Shown: positions 1 to 9,072 of the stretch, piece after piece
How the letters are laid out: each line of letters begins with the position of its first letter
How positions within the stretch are numbered: the first letter of the stretch is position 1
NCBI GenBank assembly: GCA_050291465.1
Contig: JBNKJV010000010.1
Span: forward strand, 1 to 64,000
DNA: 64,000 nt
Direction of reading: 5' to 3'
Source of the DNA: CBFDBF01 sp050291465
GTDB lineage: Bacteria > Pseudomonadota > Gammaproteobacteria > Chromatiales > Chromatiaceae
The notes under the pieces: model-generated
What the model saw: only the letters and a program-made list of their open reading frames with translations
Database searches by the model: none
What the model was told of the DNA's origin: nothing
Made by a program: the position numbers and the translations under genes

Positions 1-161
1 TATTCCCGCTTGCGCCTGCGATGCTCGACGGGTCCGAAGGGGTTAGGGGTGGCACCCCAAAACCCGTTCGACTCCGTTTCGGGCTATTCCCGCTTGCGCC
101 TGCGATGCTCGACGGGTCCGAAGGGGTTAGGGGTGGCACCCCAAAACCCGTTCGACTCCGT
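1..161. repeat. 84-bp tandem repeat, about 1.9 copies
   Basis: Bases 1-77 recur almost without change at 85-161, giving a direct repeat with an 84-bp period that probably continues to the left of the window. Each unit is GC-rich and carries the short string GGGGTTAGGGGTGGCACCCC, itself a small dyad. Reading frames through it simply repeat a peptide and do not look like a gene. Its function is unknown; it could be part of a minisatellite-like array or the edge of a duplicated intergenic element. Confidence 0.85.
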
Positions 162-283
162 ATAAGGTGGGGCCTTGCCCCCTCCGGGCTCCTAACCCAG
201 GAACGGCGAAACTGGAGGAGCCGAGTCCTCTGGGCGATGCGAAACCCAAGCTGATTGCCCTCGGGAGAGGGTTCCAACATATG

Positions 284-391
284 AACCACAGAGGCCACAG
301 GGACTCACAGAGAAATCCCAAGCGGTAATCTCAGACCGCTCTGTGTTCCTCCGTGTCCTCCGTGGTAACAAATCTCTATCCATGTCCCGCT
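284..391 (+). repeat. Dispersed CACAGAG-type inverted repeat module, copy A
   Basis: The left arm (284-313) contains CCACAGAGGCCACAG and the right arm (337-366) is close to its reverse complement, so the transcript could fold into a long imperfect hairpin. The module continues to about 391 with CTATCCATGTCCCGCTG. A closely similar module lies at 28388-28487, sharing the internal block TCTCAGACCGCTCTGTG. Together with the tandem repeat this fills the gene-free first 407 bases; nothing else is visible there. Confidence 0.75.
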
Positions 392-407
392 GAAGCGGGA
401 CCTGCAT

Positions 408-1115
408 CTAGGAGGGAGGAAACTGCTGCAACTCCAGCACCTCGGCACACCCGTCCCGCACCCGCCATTGCAGATCGAAGTCGTATAACCGGAAAGCGTA
501 GAGACGATCCGTCGCCTCCTGATAGGCGGGGCGCGGATCCAGTTCCAACAGCCGGATGATCAATGCCCGCAGTTCCGCCCCATCGGGCCGCTCCCCAAGC
601 CGCTGCTCCGCCCGCTCGGAAAACCGGACCTGCAGCCGCGGAGGAGGCGCCGCGTCGGCGAAACCCGAGAGGGCATCCGGGACGCTGTCCACATAGGACA
701 CATAGGGTTTGACATCCAGCACCGGGGTTCCATCCACCAGATCGATTCCCGCCAGTTCCAGTCTTACCCCGGAGTCGTCCGCGATCACCCGCTCCAGCGC
801 CACCACCGACAGGCCGATGGGGTTGGGCCGAAACGGTGCGCGGCTTGCGAACACTCCTACCCTACGGTTACCGCCCAGCCGAGGCGGCCGTACCGTGGGC
901 TGCCACTCCTCCCGCAGGGCTTGGTGAAACACGAACTGCAGCCAGATATGGGAATATCCCTCCAACCCGCCCACCGCCTCAGGGCGATTGAAAGGGGGCA
1001 GGAACTCCAACACCCCGCGCGCTTCCGGCACCAGACCGGGCTGCCTGGGGATACCGAATTTCTCCTTGAACGGGGAATGTATAATTCCGACGGCTTCAAA
1101 TTCGAATCGTTTCAC
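408..1115 (-). CDS. trmO: tRNA (N6-threonylcarbamoyladenosine-37) N6-methyltransferase TrmO
   Basis: This 235-residue protein belongs to the TsaA/YaeB/VirR family, which uses S-adenosylmethionine to methylate t6A at position 37 of ANN-decoding tRNAs. The family hallmarks are visible: an N-terminal GIIHSPFKEKFGIPRQ segment near residues 10-25, the central RAPFRPNPIGLS signature near residues 92-103 that forms the cofactor pocket, and LDVKPYVSYVD around residue 135. Length equals the E. coli enzyme. The start is GTG, with a GGAG about seven bases upstream. It is transcribed divergently from the metallo-hydrolase gene, and no operon partner is evident. Assignment is by motif recognition only. 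Confidence 0.9.
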   Translation of the reverse strand: MKRFEFEAVGIIHSPFKEKFGIPRQPGLVPEARGVLEFLPPFNRPEAVGGLEGYSHIWLQFVFHQALREEWQPTVRPPRLGGNRRVGVFASRAPFRPNPIGLSVVALERVIADDSGVRLELAGIDLVDGTPVLDVKPYVSYVDSVPDALSGFADAAPPPRLQVRFSERAEQRLGERPDGAELRALIIRLLELDPRPAYQEATDRLYAFRLYDFDLQWRVRDGCAEVLELQQFPPS

Positions 1116-1231
1116 CCGACCACTCCCACTCTCTCGCTAATTATTGCGGATACCGCTCTACGGGTTCCAACTTTAGGATAAACTACCGCCCCATATCCAC
1201 TCGCGATTCGAGCTATAACCACGACAACCGC

Positions 1232-1879
1232 ATGACAATGAAATATACAATCGTTTCCGTCACCCCCTTTCAACAAAACTGTTCTCTGGTCTGGTGTGAT
1301 AGCAGCAAAAAGGGGGCGGTCATCGACCCGGGCGGCGATATCGATCAAATCCTGCAGACCGCCGATGAACTGCAGATCCAACTGGAAAAGATCCTGATCA
1401 CCCATGCCCATGTCGATCATGCCGGAGGAGTAGCCGATCTGGTGGATCGGGACAATAATCTCGAGATCATCGGACCCCAGCGGGAGGACCAGTTCCTGAT
1501 CGACCGGCTCCCTTATCAGGCGGAACAGTACGGTTTTCCTCCGGCCCGCCCCTTCACCCCCGCGCAATGGCTGGAACAGGGCGACAGGGTTCAGATAGGA
1601 ACGGAAGAGATAGAGGTGCTGCACTGCCCCGGCCACACCCCCGGGCATGTAGCCTTCTTCCACCGGGGTACCGGCATCGCTTTCGTCGGGGATGTGCTGT
1701 TCAGGGGCTCCATAGGCCGCACCGATTTCCCCAGGGGAGATTATTCCGCTTTGATCAGATCCATCCGCGAACGGCTGTGGCCGTTGGGTGATGAGGTTAC
1801 CTTCGTACCCGGGCACGGCCCCCTGTCGACCATCGGTGAGGAACGCCGTACCAATCCGTTCGTCGGGGATCAGAACTAG
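1232..1879 (+). CDS. Metallo-beta-lactamase-fold hydrolase, glyoxalase II-like (YcbL type)
   Basis: A 215-residue cytoplasmic protein of the MBL-fold superfamily. The metal-binding motif THAHVDHAGG lies near residues 56-65, followed by HCPGHTPGHV around 131-140, the bridging aspartate in GDVLF near 153, and a final VPGHGP near 191. These match the compact glyoxalase II-like proteins (YcbL/GloB2 type), which lack the C-terminal substrate-binding domain of classical GloB; members hydrolyse S-lactoylglutathione or related thioesters, and the true substrate here is not shown. Two in-frame ATGs are possible (1232 and 1238), and neither has a strong ribosome-binding site. It is not linked to mltD as gloB commonly is. 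Confidence 0.85.
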   Translation: MTMKYTIVSVTPFQQNCSLVWCDSSKKGAVIDPGGDIDQILQTADELQIQLEKILITHAHVDHAGGVADLVDRDNNLEIIGPQREDQFLIDRLPYQAEQYGFPPARPFTPAQWLEQGDRVQIGTEEIEVLHCPGHTPGHVAFFHRGTGIAFVGDVLFRGSIGRTDFPRGDYSALIRSIRERLWPLGDEVTFVPGHGPLSTIGEERRTNPFVGDQN

Positions 1880-1899
1880 CGATTCTTCTCCGCTGCCGG

Positions 1900-3432
1900 C
1901 TAGCGCGATTTCTGGATCTGCATATTGAGCATTCGTATGGTGGCGTTCATGGCCGCGAACACCTGATTGGCGTGCACACCCCGGGTCTTGAAATCCCCCT
2001 TCTCCCCGGCCCAGGTGATGGTACATTCCGTCAGGGCGTCCGCCTTGCCGCCCCGGGGAATACGCACCTCATAATCCGCCAACTGCGGCATCTGGATATC
2101 CTGCTTCTTCAACACCTTGATGATGGCGCTGACGAAGGCGTCGAAACCGCCGTTACCGATACCCGCAGAGAGAAAGATCTCATCACCGATGCGCAGACGT
2201 ATGCTCGCCGTGGATTCAAGTTGCAGACCGCTGGTTATGGAACAGTTGATCAGCTCGATATGGTTATAGTCCTTGCCTTCCAGTACCTCGGTGATGATAA
2301 ACGGCAGATCATCGGAGGTGATGCTCTTTTTTGAATCCCCCAGTTCCACCACCCGCTTTAGAACCTTCTCCATGTTCTCGTCGGACAGGGAAATATCCAG
2401 GCGTTCCAGATTCTTCAGCAGAGACGCCTTGCCGCTCATCTTCCCCAGGGCATAGCTGCGCTGCCGCGCAAACCGTTCCGGTGTCAGAGTGGTCTGATAG
2501 AGCCCCGCTTTCTTATCGCCGTCCGCATGGATACCACTGGTCTGGGTAAATACATCCTCTCCGACTATGGGCGCATTGCTGGCGATACGTTTTCCGGAGA
2601 AGTTCTCCACCATCTGGCTGAGTCGCACGATATGCGATTCGTCGACGGCGAGCTTCATGCCCAGTTGGTCGCGCAGATTCACCGCCACTTCCGCCAAAGA
2701 GGCGTTACCGGCCCGTTCACCGAGACAGTTGACGGTACAATGGATGGACGACACACCGGCCTTGACCGCCATCACAGAGTTGGCCGTTGCCAGTCCGTAA
2801 TCGTTATGCGGATGGAAATCGAACAGTGCCCGGGGATAGCGTTTAATCATGTCTTGCAGACTGTCGTATACCTGATCCGGCGTCAGCACGCCCAGGGTAT
2901 CCGGCAACATGACGTGACCGATAGGGGCATCCTGAAGTCCGTCCATCAGATCGAATACATACTCCGGGCTGTTCTGGTATCCGTTCGACCAGTCTTCCAG
3001 ATAGATATTGACATCCAAACCCCGGGATTCGGCATAAGCGATGGTTTTTAACACCTCTTTGAGGTGCTGCTTCGGTGTTTTGCGCAACTGTTCCCGGCAG
3101 TGTTTCTCGCTCCCCTTGGCAAGCAGGTTGATCACCCGCCCACCGGTATCGACGATCCAGTCGACGCTGCGCTTGTGGTCCACGAACCCCAGTACCTCCA
3201 CCCGATCCGCGTATCCGGCCTCCTCGGCCCAGCGAATAATGCTCGCCACCGCCTCTTTTTCACCTTCCGAGACACGGGCTGAGGCAACCTCGATACGGTC
3301 CACTTTGAGCTGTCCCAACAGGGCCTTGGCGATATTGAGTTTTTCCGCCGGCGAAAACGAGACCCCCTGGGTCTGCTCTCCGTCCCGCAGCGTGGTATCG
3401 AGGATTCTGATCTTTCGGCTTCTCTTAGCCAT
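1900..3432 (-). CDS. cimA: (R)-citramalate synthase, Leptospira type
   Basis: A 510-residue member of the isopropylmalate/citramalate synthase family that condenses acetyl-CoA with an alpha-keto acid. The catalytic TIM barrel shows LDTTLRDGEQT at 11-21 and the metal ligands in FHPHNDYG at 206-213; a C-terminal regulatory (LeuA dimer) domain follows. Remembered similarity to Leptospira interrogans CimA is strong, including VNIYLEDWSNG at 141-151, IVGEDVFTQTSGIHADGDKK and RSYALGK, and the pyruvate-pocket Leu and Tyr positions look retained. That points to pyruvate as substrate and to threonine-independent isoleucine synthesis. Its start overlaps the thrC stop by eight bases (ATGGCTAA), implying translational coupling. 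2-isopropylmalate synthase remains an alternative. Confidence 0.85.
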   Translation of the reverse strand: MAKRSRKIRILDTTLRDGEQTQGVSFSPAEKLNIAKALLGQLKVDRIEVASARVSEGEKEAVASIIRWAEEAGYADRVEVLGFVDHKRSVDWIVDTGGRVINLLAKGSEKHCREQLRKTPKQHLKEVLKTIAYAESRGLDVNIYLEDWSNGYQNSPEYVFDLMDGLQDAPIGHVMLPDTLGVLTPDQVYDSLQDMIKRYPRALFDFHPHNDYGLATANSVMAVKAGVSSIHCTVNCLGERAGNASLAEVAVNLRDQLGMKLAVDESHIVRLSQMVENFSGKRIASNAPIVGEDVFTQTSGIHADGDKKAGLYQTTLTPERFARQRSYALGKMSGKASLLKNLERLDISLSDENMEKVLKRVVELGDSKKSITSDDLPFIITEVLEGKDYNHIELINCSITSGLQLESTASIRLRIGDEIFLSAGIGNGGFDAFVSAIIKVLKKQDIQMPQLADYEVRIPRGGKADALTECTITWAGEKGDFKTRGVHANQVFAAMNATIRMLNMQIQKSR

Positions 3433-4810
3433 GGGCCAGGGTTTCCTGGATAAAGTTCTTTATCACCGCTCCGTCAGCATCGAGGATAGCGCAACGGGTC
3501 TCCTTGTCCATCAGCCCCTGCAGTGACGGGGGCGGATCGGCCTCCACTCCGATGGCCTCCCGGACGGCATCTCCGAATTTCGCCGGGTGCGCGGTGGCCA
3601 GACAGACCGCTCCCGGAAAATCCTCCGCCGCCTTAACGCCGACGGCGGTATGGGGATCCAGGATATATCCGTTCCTGGCGTAGCACCCCTTGATCTGAGA
3701 TACGGTCTCCTCTTCACTGACCGCGACCGCATGGAACAGCCGCCGGACCTCCGCCCTTTTCTCCTCAGGCACCTCAAGTTTGCCTTCCCGCGCCATCTGC
3801 TCCATCAGTCCGCGCACCTTGGCCGGATCCTCATCCAGCAGAAAATAGAGATAGCGCTCGAAATTGGAGGAGACCTGAATGTCCATCGACGGGCTGATGG
3901 TGGGGTGCACCTCACCGGCCTGGTAGACACCGCTGTGTACGAACCTCGTCAGAATATCGTTGCGATTGGTGGCCAGTATCAGCCGTTCCACCGGCAGCCC
4001 CATGCGCAGTGCCATATAGCCGGCAAAGATGTCGCCGAAATTCCCGGTGGGAACGGAATAGGTGATCTTGTGCGAGGTATCGCCATGGGACACCCTGCCC
4101 CAGGCGTAGAAGTAGTACACGATCTGCGCCAGGATCCGCGCCCAATTAATGGAGTTGACGGCGCCCAGGCTATATTCGCCCTTGAACTCCAGATCGTTGA
4201 ACAGCTCCTTGACGATACGCTGACCGTCGTCAAACGTGCCCTTGATGGCGATGTTGTGGACGTTATCGTCCAGCACCGTGGTCATCTGCCGCTCCTGGAT
4301 GGGCGAAACCCGCTTATGGGGATGCAGAATAAAGATATCGATGCGTTCCTGGCCGCGTACCCCATAGATGGCGGCGGAACCGGTATCACCGGAAGTGGCC
4401 CCCAGGATGTTGAGCCGGCCGCCGCTGCGCTCCAGCAGAAATTCAAACAGATTGCCGAGAAACTGCAGCGCCACATCCTTGAACGCCGCCGTCGGTCCGT
4501 GGAACAGCTCCAGGATATGGTGCTCTCCCACCTGCACCAACGGCGTCACCTCCGGGTGGCTGAAGCCGGCGTAGGAACAATCCACGAGATCGGTCAGCTC
4601 CGCGCGGCTGATATCCTCGCCCACGAACGGGTACATCACCTCCACGGCCAGCTCCCGGAACGACAGCCCCGCCCAGCGGCGCAGCGTTTCGCCGTCAACG
4701 GTGGGAATCGACTCGGGGAGCAGCAGACCACCGTCGGTGGCCAAACCCATCATCACCGCCTCGGAAAAGCTCACCGGCTCTACACCGCCCCGGGTACTGA
4801 TATAGCGCAT
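3425..4810 (-). CDS. thrC: Threonine synthase
   Basis: A PLP enzyme converting O-phosphohomoserine to threonine. The 461-residue protein starts MRYISTRGGVEPVSF, the typical N-terminus of the long threonine synthase class; the frame is open further upstream but that extension runs through repeat sequence and is not protein-like. The PLP lysine lies in HGPTAAFKDVALQFLGN, followed by GATSGDTGSAAIYG and NSINWARILAQ, all diagnostic of ThrC. It overlaps cimA by eight bases. In many relatives thrC directly follows alaC-hom; here it is about 7 kb away, although on the same strand and in the same transcriptional order. Confidence 0.96.
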   Translation of the reverse strand: MRYISTRGGVEPVSFSEAVMMGLATDGGLLLPESIPTVDGETLRRWAGLSFRELAVEVMYPFVGEDISRAELTDLVDCSYAGFSHPEVTPLVQVGEHHILELFHGPTAAFKDVALQFLGNLFEFLLERSGGRLNILGATSGDTGSAAIYGVRGQERIDIFILHPHKRVSPIQERQMTTVLDDNVHNIAIKGTFDDGQRIVKELFNDLEFKGEYSLGAVNSINWARILAQIVYYFYAWGRVSHGDTSHKITYSVPTGNFGDIFAGYMALRMGLPVERLILATNRNDILTRFVHSGVYQAGEVHPTISPSMDIQVSSNFERYLYFLLDEDPAKVRGLMEQMAREGKLEVPEEKRAEVRRLFHAVAVSEEETVSQIKGCYARNGYILDPHTAVGVKAAEDFPGAVCLATAHPAKFGDAVREAIGVEADPPPSLQGLMDKETRCAILDADGAVIKNFIQETLAHG

Positions 4811-5125
4811 TGTCACAGTTCTTCCAGCATTCAGGATATAAACCTGCAGTATACCAGAGGCTGATCTCACCGCAGAGGGCACAGAGAAACACAGAGGGGC
4901 GTCCATGGTACCGCCCTTGCCGATATACAAACCCCTGCGCACATCGGCGTCCTCTGCGGCAATACCTGGATCCCGGCCTGCGCCGGTATGTTTCGCGACT
5001 ATAGATACCCCCGAACGACGCGGGTCGAATTTTACCTCAGCACTACCTGACAACGAGGTTTATTCCCTTTGCGACTCCGCGTCTTGGCGTTCTCCGCGTT
5101 TATATTCCACTTTCCGGAATACGGA
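4811..5125. repeat. Gene-free gap with CACAGAG-type repeats upstream of thrC
   Basis: This 315-base gap between ygiQ and thrC holds two degenerate pieces of the dispersed CACAGAG family: CACCGCAGAGGGCACAGAG around 4868-4897 and, in opposite orientation, a GACTCCGCGTCTTGGCGTTC segment around 5072-5103. A third fragment, CGGCGTCCTCTGCGGC near 4945, recurs with one mismatch near 11690 on the far side of the sulfur gene block. The thrC promoter must be in this gap or further upstream; no convincing -35/-10 pair was seen. Confidence 0.6.
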
Positions 5126-7168
5126 CTAAGCTCCTCTTCTCTTGGTTCCGCGACGACTGCTCCTTCCCGACCGACCCTCTCCCGGCTGCCAGGCCGGCAC
5201 CAGGTGCCGCTTGCCGTTACCGATAAGATCTGACCGTCCCATCTTTTCCAGCGCCGCCCGCAGAACCGGCCAGTTTTCCGGATCATGGTAACGGAGAAAG
5301 GCCTTGTGCAAACGACGCTGCCGCAGACCATGCGCCACCGGAACCGTTTCCGATCCCCGCCCGATGCGTCGCAGGGGATTGATCCCGGTGTGGTACATGG
5401 CGGAGGCGATGGCCAGGGGCGCCGGCAGGAAAGCCTGCACCTGGTCCGGCCGAAAGTTGTTCCGCTTTAACCACAGGGCCAGATGGAGCATATCCTCATC
5501 CGTGGTACCGGGGTGTGCCGCAATGAAATAAGGGATGAGGTACTGCTCCTTGCCCGCCTCCTTTGAGTACTTGTCGAACAGCCGCTTGAAGCGGTGGTAG
5601 CTGTCGATGCCCGGTTTCATCATCAGCCGCAGCGGTCCCGCCTCGGTATGTTCCGGGGCGATCTTGAGATACCCCCCCACATGGAAGGTGACCAGTTCCT
5701 TAACATATTCCGGATCCCGTATGGCCAGATCGTAGCGCAGGCCGGAGGCCACGAAGACCCGTTTGATCCCCTTTATATCCCTGGCCCGGCGATAGAGCCG
5801 GATCAGCGGCCGGTGGTCGGTGGACATGTGCCGGCAGATATCAGGATAGACACAGGAAAACCGACGACAGGCCGCTTCAATCCCCTGATCGCGGCAGCGC
5901 ATCCGGTACATATTGGCCGTGGGCCCGCCGAGATCGGAGATGTTGCCCGTAAAGCCGGGTACCGAATCCCGGATGGTCTCAATCTCCCGCATGATCGACT
6001 CCTCCGAACGGCTCTGGATAATGCGCCCCTCGTGTTCAGTAATGGAACAGAAGGTACAGCCGCCGAAGCAGCCGCGCATAATGGCGATGGAGAACCGGAT
6101 CATCTCCCAGGCGGGGTTCTTCGCCTCGCCGTAGGCCGGATGGGGACAACGTGTATAGGGCAGCTCGTGGATCCTGTCCAGCTCCGACGTCTGCAGGGGT
6201 AAGGGCGGCGGATTGAGCCAGAGATCCCGCCTGCCATGGCGCTGCACCAGGGCGCGTGCGTTGCCCGGGTTAGTCTCAAGATGGAAGGTCCGGGAGGCGT
6301 GAGCATAAAGCAGCGGGTCGTCCACCACCTGATCGTAAGAGGGTATCCGCACTGCGATCCCGTCCCTGTTCCTGTCTTCACCCTGTCCGTGGCTCCTCTG
6401 CGGACCTGGGGATGCGGCACCTTCCTTCCCGGACGGAACAACCGCATGGGACTGTCCCTCTACGCCCGTCGCGTCATATTCGATCCAACCCTCCGGGATC
6501 CCCTGGCGCATAAAACCGGTTCCGCGAACATCGGTGATCTCGGAGATCTTCTCTCCCGCCGCCAACCTGTGGGCCACCTCCACTACCGCCCGTTCACCGT
6601 TGCCGAAGATCAGCAGATCCGCTTTCGAATCAGGCAGTATGGAACGGCGCACCTTATCCGACCAGTAGTCGTAATGGGCTATACGACGCAGGCTGGCCTC
6701 GATACCGCCGATTATGATGGGGACCCCCGGACAGGCCTCCCGGGCGCGCTGGGCGTAGACGATCACCGCCCGGTCGGGACGCCTTCCTCCTTCGCCACCG
6801 GGAGAGTAGGCGTCGTCGGAACGGACACGGCGATCGGCGGTGTAGCGATTGACCATGGAGTCCATGTTTCCGGCGGTGATGCCGAAAAAAAGATTGGGGG
6901 GCCCCAACGCCCCGAACGCCTCGCTGGAACGCCAATCCGGCTGCGCTATGATCCCCACCCGAAATCCCTGGGCCTCCAGCAGTCTCCCGATCAGGGCCAT
7001 GCCGAAGCTGGGGTGATCCACGTAAGCATCACCGGTAACCAGAATCACATCACAGCTGTCCCAGCCGAGACCATCCATCTCCTCCCGCGACATGGGAAGG
7101 ACCGGGGCGATGCCGAAACGTTTCGCCCAGTATTTGCGGTAGGAAAAAAGATCCGGGGCCGATGACAT
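5126..7168 (-). CDS. YgiQ-family radical SAM protein
   Basis: A large (680-residue) YgiQ/UPF0313 protein. The N-terminal half holds a cobalamin-binding-like region (DVILVTGDAYVDHPSFG, IIIGGIEASLRR), and the radical SAM core contains the 4Fe-4S motif CFGGCTFC, in which the CX3CX2C cysteines bind the cluster. The C-terminal part is basic and probably disordered. The reaction catalysed by YgiQ proteins is not established. The start MSSAPDLFSYRKYW was chosen because it matches the usual family N-terminus; an in-frame ATG 33 bases upstream is possible. The gene lies between thrC and the divergently transcribed porin gene. Confidence 0.9.
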   Translation of the reverse strand: MSSAPDLFSYRKYWAKRFGIAPVLPMSREEMDGLGWDSCDVILVTGDAYVDHPSFGMALIGRLLEAQGFRVGIIAQPDWRSSEAFGALGPPNLFFGITAGNMDSMVNRYTADRRVRSDDAYSPGGEGGRRPDRAVIVYAQRAREACPGVPIIIGGIEASLRRIAHYDYWSDKVRRSILPDSKADLLIFGNGERAVVEVAHRLAAGEKISEITDVRGTGFMRQGIPEGWIEYDATGVEGQSHAVVPSGKEGAASPGPQRSHGQGEDRNRDGIAVRIPSYDQVVDDPLLYAHASRTFHLETNPGNARALVQRHGRRDLWLNPPPLPLQTSELDRIHELPYTRCPHPAYGEAKNPAWEMIRFSIAIMRGCFGGCTFCSITEHEGRIIQSRSEESIMREIETIRDSVPGFTGNISDLGGPTANMYRMRCRDQGIEAACRRFSCVYPDICRHMSTDHRPLIRLYRRARDIKGIKRVFVASGLRYDLAIRDPEYVKELVTFHVGGYLKIAPEHTEAGPLRLMMKPGIDSYHRFKRLFDKYSKEAGKEQYLIPYFIAAHPGTTDEDMLHLALWLKRNNFRPDQVQAFLPAPLAIASAMYHTGINPLRRIGRGSETVPVAHGLRQRRLHKAFLRYHDPENWPVLRAALEKMGRSDLIGNGKRHLVPAWQPGEGRSGRSSRRGTKRRGA

Positions 7169-7497
7169 AACGTCTATATTAACCCAATCTCCCGTCCACA
7201 CTACTCCAGTGAAGTAATAACCGATTGTTTTTCATTATATTTTTCAAGGTATATCGGCACTGTTTCGTTGACGGGGCGATTATCCCACGCTAGCATGCGG
7301 CGAAGTCCGTGGTGAGAAACGACCTTAATACATCAGGGATCGTACACAAGCCCGGAAATTAACGGTTGACAATCATGTCGTTCTGGTACACTTTTTTCAA
7401 CCAAGTGAAATATTCCAGTAAAAACAACTGGAAACAGCAAAAATCTTCATTAGAACTTTAGAAAGTACGCATACCCAAACAGGGGAGGATTATCTAA
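7169..7497 (+). promoter_or_regulatory. Promoter region of the FadL-like porin gene
   Basis: This gene-free stretch separates ygiQ from the divergent porin gene. It contains TTGACA at 7366-7371 and TACACT at 7387-7392, a 15-bp spacer helped by a TGG just upstream of the -10 (extended -10). A GGGGAGGATT ribosome-binding site precedes the ATG at 7498. The roughly 100-base leader between them shows no obvious operator. Confidence 0.45.
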
Positions 7498-8814
7498 ATG
7501 AACCGTCGTTATCTCGCGGCCGCCGCGGTCGCCCTTTGCCTGGCCGTTCCAGGAACCAGTTTCGCCACCAACGGCTATTTCTCCCACGGTTATGGAACCA
7601 AGAGTAAAGGCATGGCCGGCAGCGGCGTCGCCCTGCCTCAGGATTCCCTGGCCTCCGCCACCAATCCCGCGGGCAACGTCTGGGTGGGCGATCGGGTGGA
7701 TCTCGGACTCTCCGTTTTCTCGCCCCATCGTGAATACACCGCCAGCGGCACCCTTTCCGGCGGTGAGTTCTTTCCCCTGGCCCCGGGTAACTACGAGAGC
7801 TCCAATGAGCTGTTCCTGATCCCCTCCTTCGGCTGGAACACCATGATCGGTGACGGTTCATCCTTCGGCATCGCCGTCTACGGTAACGGCGGCATGAATA
7901 CCGAATGGGACGACGTCCCCTTCCCCGGAACATTTAACGGCGGAGGAGCGGGCGGCGACGATACCGCCGGCGTGGATCTGTCCCAGCTGTTCGTCAACCT
8001 CAGCTATTCGCAGAAAATCGGCGACCGCGCCTCCTGGGGTGCGGGCCTGGTACTGGCGGCCCAGGCCTTCGAGGCCACCGGCCTTGCCGCTTTCGGGGGG
8101 TTTGTGGCGGACGGAAATCCGGACAACCTGACCGACAATGGTCATGACATCTCCTACGGCGCGGGTTTCAAGGTCGGTTTTCAGGGGGATCTCGCCAAAT
8201 GGCTCACCATGGGAGTCTCCTACCAGTCGCGCATCTGGATGACCGAATTCGATGATTACAGCGACCTCTTCGCCGAGGACGGTGATTTCGATATACCGCC
8301 TACCGCCACCATCGGCTTCGCCCTGAAACCTAACGAAAACCACGCCATCACCTTCGATGTCCAGCACATCTGGTACGGGGACGTGGACTCCATCGCCAAT
8401 CCCATGGCCAATCTCTTTAACTGTCCTGCGGCCGGCGGTACGGACCAGCAAAGCTGCCTGGGCGGCAGCCGCGGAGCCGGTTTCGAATGGGACGACATGA
8501 CCATCTTCAAGCTGGGTTGGCAGTGGCGTATGAGTGACAGCTTCACCGCCCGCGTCGGTTACAGCTACGGTGAACAGCCCATCGACGACAGCAGCGTCCT
8601 GTTCAACATCCTGGCGCCGGGGGTGATGGAAGAGCACTACACCCTGGGCTTCACCTATGTTCCGACCAAGGGTCACGAACTGAACTTTGCGGCCATGTAC
8701 GCTCCCTCAAACACCGTCTCCGGATCCAACAACCCCCTGGATCCGACGTCACAGGAGATCGAGCTGGAAATGTATCAGTGGGACGTGGAGGTGAGCTGGT
8801 CCTGGGTATTCTGA
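7498..8814 (+). CDS. OmpP1/FadL/TodX-family outer membrane channel
   Basis: A 438-residue outer membrane protein. A signal peptide (MNRRYLAAAAVALCLAVPGT, cleavage near SFA) precedes the conserved family N-terminus NGYFSHGYGTKSKGMAGSG and the plug region with SLASATNPAG; the rest alternates as beta strands and ends in an aromatic residue (WVF), as expected for BAM-dependent barrels. The family transports hydrophobic molecules such as long-chain fatty acids or aromatics across the outer membrane. No fatty-acid genes are nearby: the next genes downstream on the same strand are soxY, soxZ and sqr, after a strong terminator. A role with hydrophobic sulfur species is possible but only inferred. Confidence 0.9.
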   Translation: MNRRYLAAAAVALCLAVPGTSFATNGYFSHGYGTKSKGMAGSGVALPQDSLASATNPAGNVWVGDRVDLGLSVFSPHREYTASGTLSGGEFFPLAPGNYESSNELFLIPSFGWNTMIGDGSSFGIAVYGNGGMNTEWDDVPFPGTFNGGGAGGDDTAGVDLSQLFVNLSYSQKIGDRASWGAGLVLAAQAFEATGLAAFGGFVADGNPDNLTDNGHDISYGAGFKVGFQGDLAKWLTMGVSYQSRIWMTEFDDYSDLFAEDGDFDIPPTATIGFALKPNENHAITFDVQHIWYGDVDSIANPMANLFNCPAAGGTDQQSCLGGSRGAGFEWDDMTIFKLGWQWRMSDSFTARVGYSYGEQPIDDSSVLFNILAPGVMEEHYTLGFTYVPTKGHELNFAAMYAPSNTVSGSNNPLDPTSQEIELEMYQWDVEVSWSWVF

Positions 8815-8840
8815 TCCGGAAGCAGCCCGACAACACTCGT

Positions 8841-8869
8841 AAAAGGCCACCCTCGGGTGGCCTTTTTTA
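8841..8869 (+). terminator. Rho-independent terminator after the porin gene
   Basis: AAAAGGCCACC-CTC-GGGTGGCCTTTTTT forms a perfect GC-rich hairpin followed by a T run, 25 bases after the porin stop codon. It separates the porin transcript from soxYZ. Confidence 0.93.
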
Positions 8870-9072
8870 CGCCCGGGAATCAGGCGCTTGGCCGCGGCGA
8901 CCGTAGAGTTTATCCGCCCTCCCCGCACCCCCGGAGGAACCAAATTAACAGGCGCCGCTCTATTGAAAAAGGCGGTGCTTTTGGTTACCGTCCCCCGACC
9001 CCCCTTTTCCCGGCATTTTTGTTATATTGGGCTGATATTGCTGGAAAAAGATTGTTTGAGGAGATGCACTTT

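Noticed and set aside
21..254. Open frame through the 84-bp tandem repeat
   Set aside because: The peptide merely repeats with the DNA and has no ribosome-binding site or known motif.
3587..4864. Long open frame (425 codons) antisense to thrC
   Set aside because: It lies fully opposite a clearly conserved threonine synthase gene; its predicted peptide has no recognisable domain and arises from the GC-rich codon usage of thrC.
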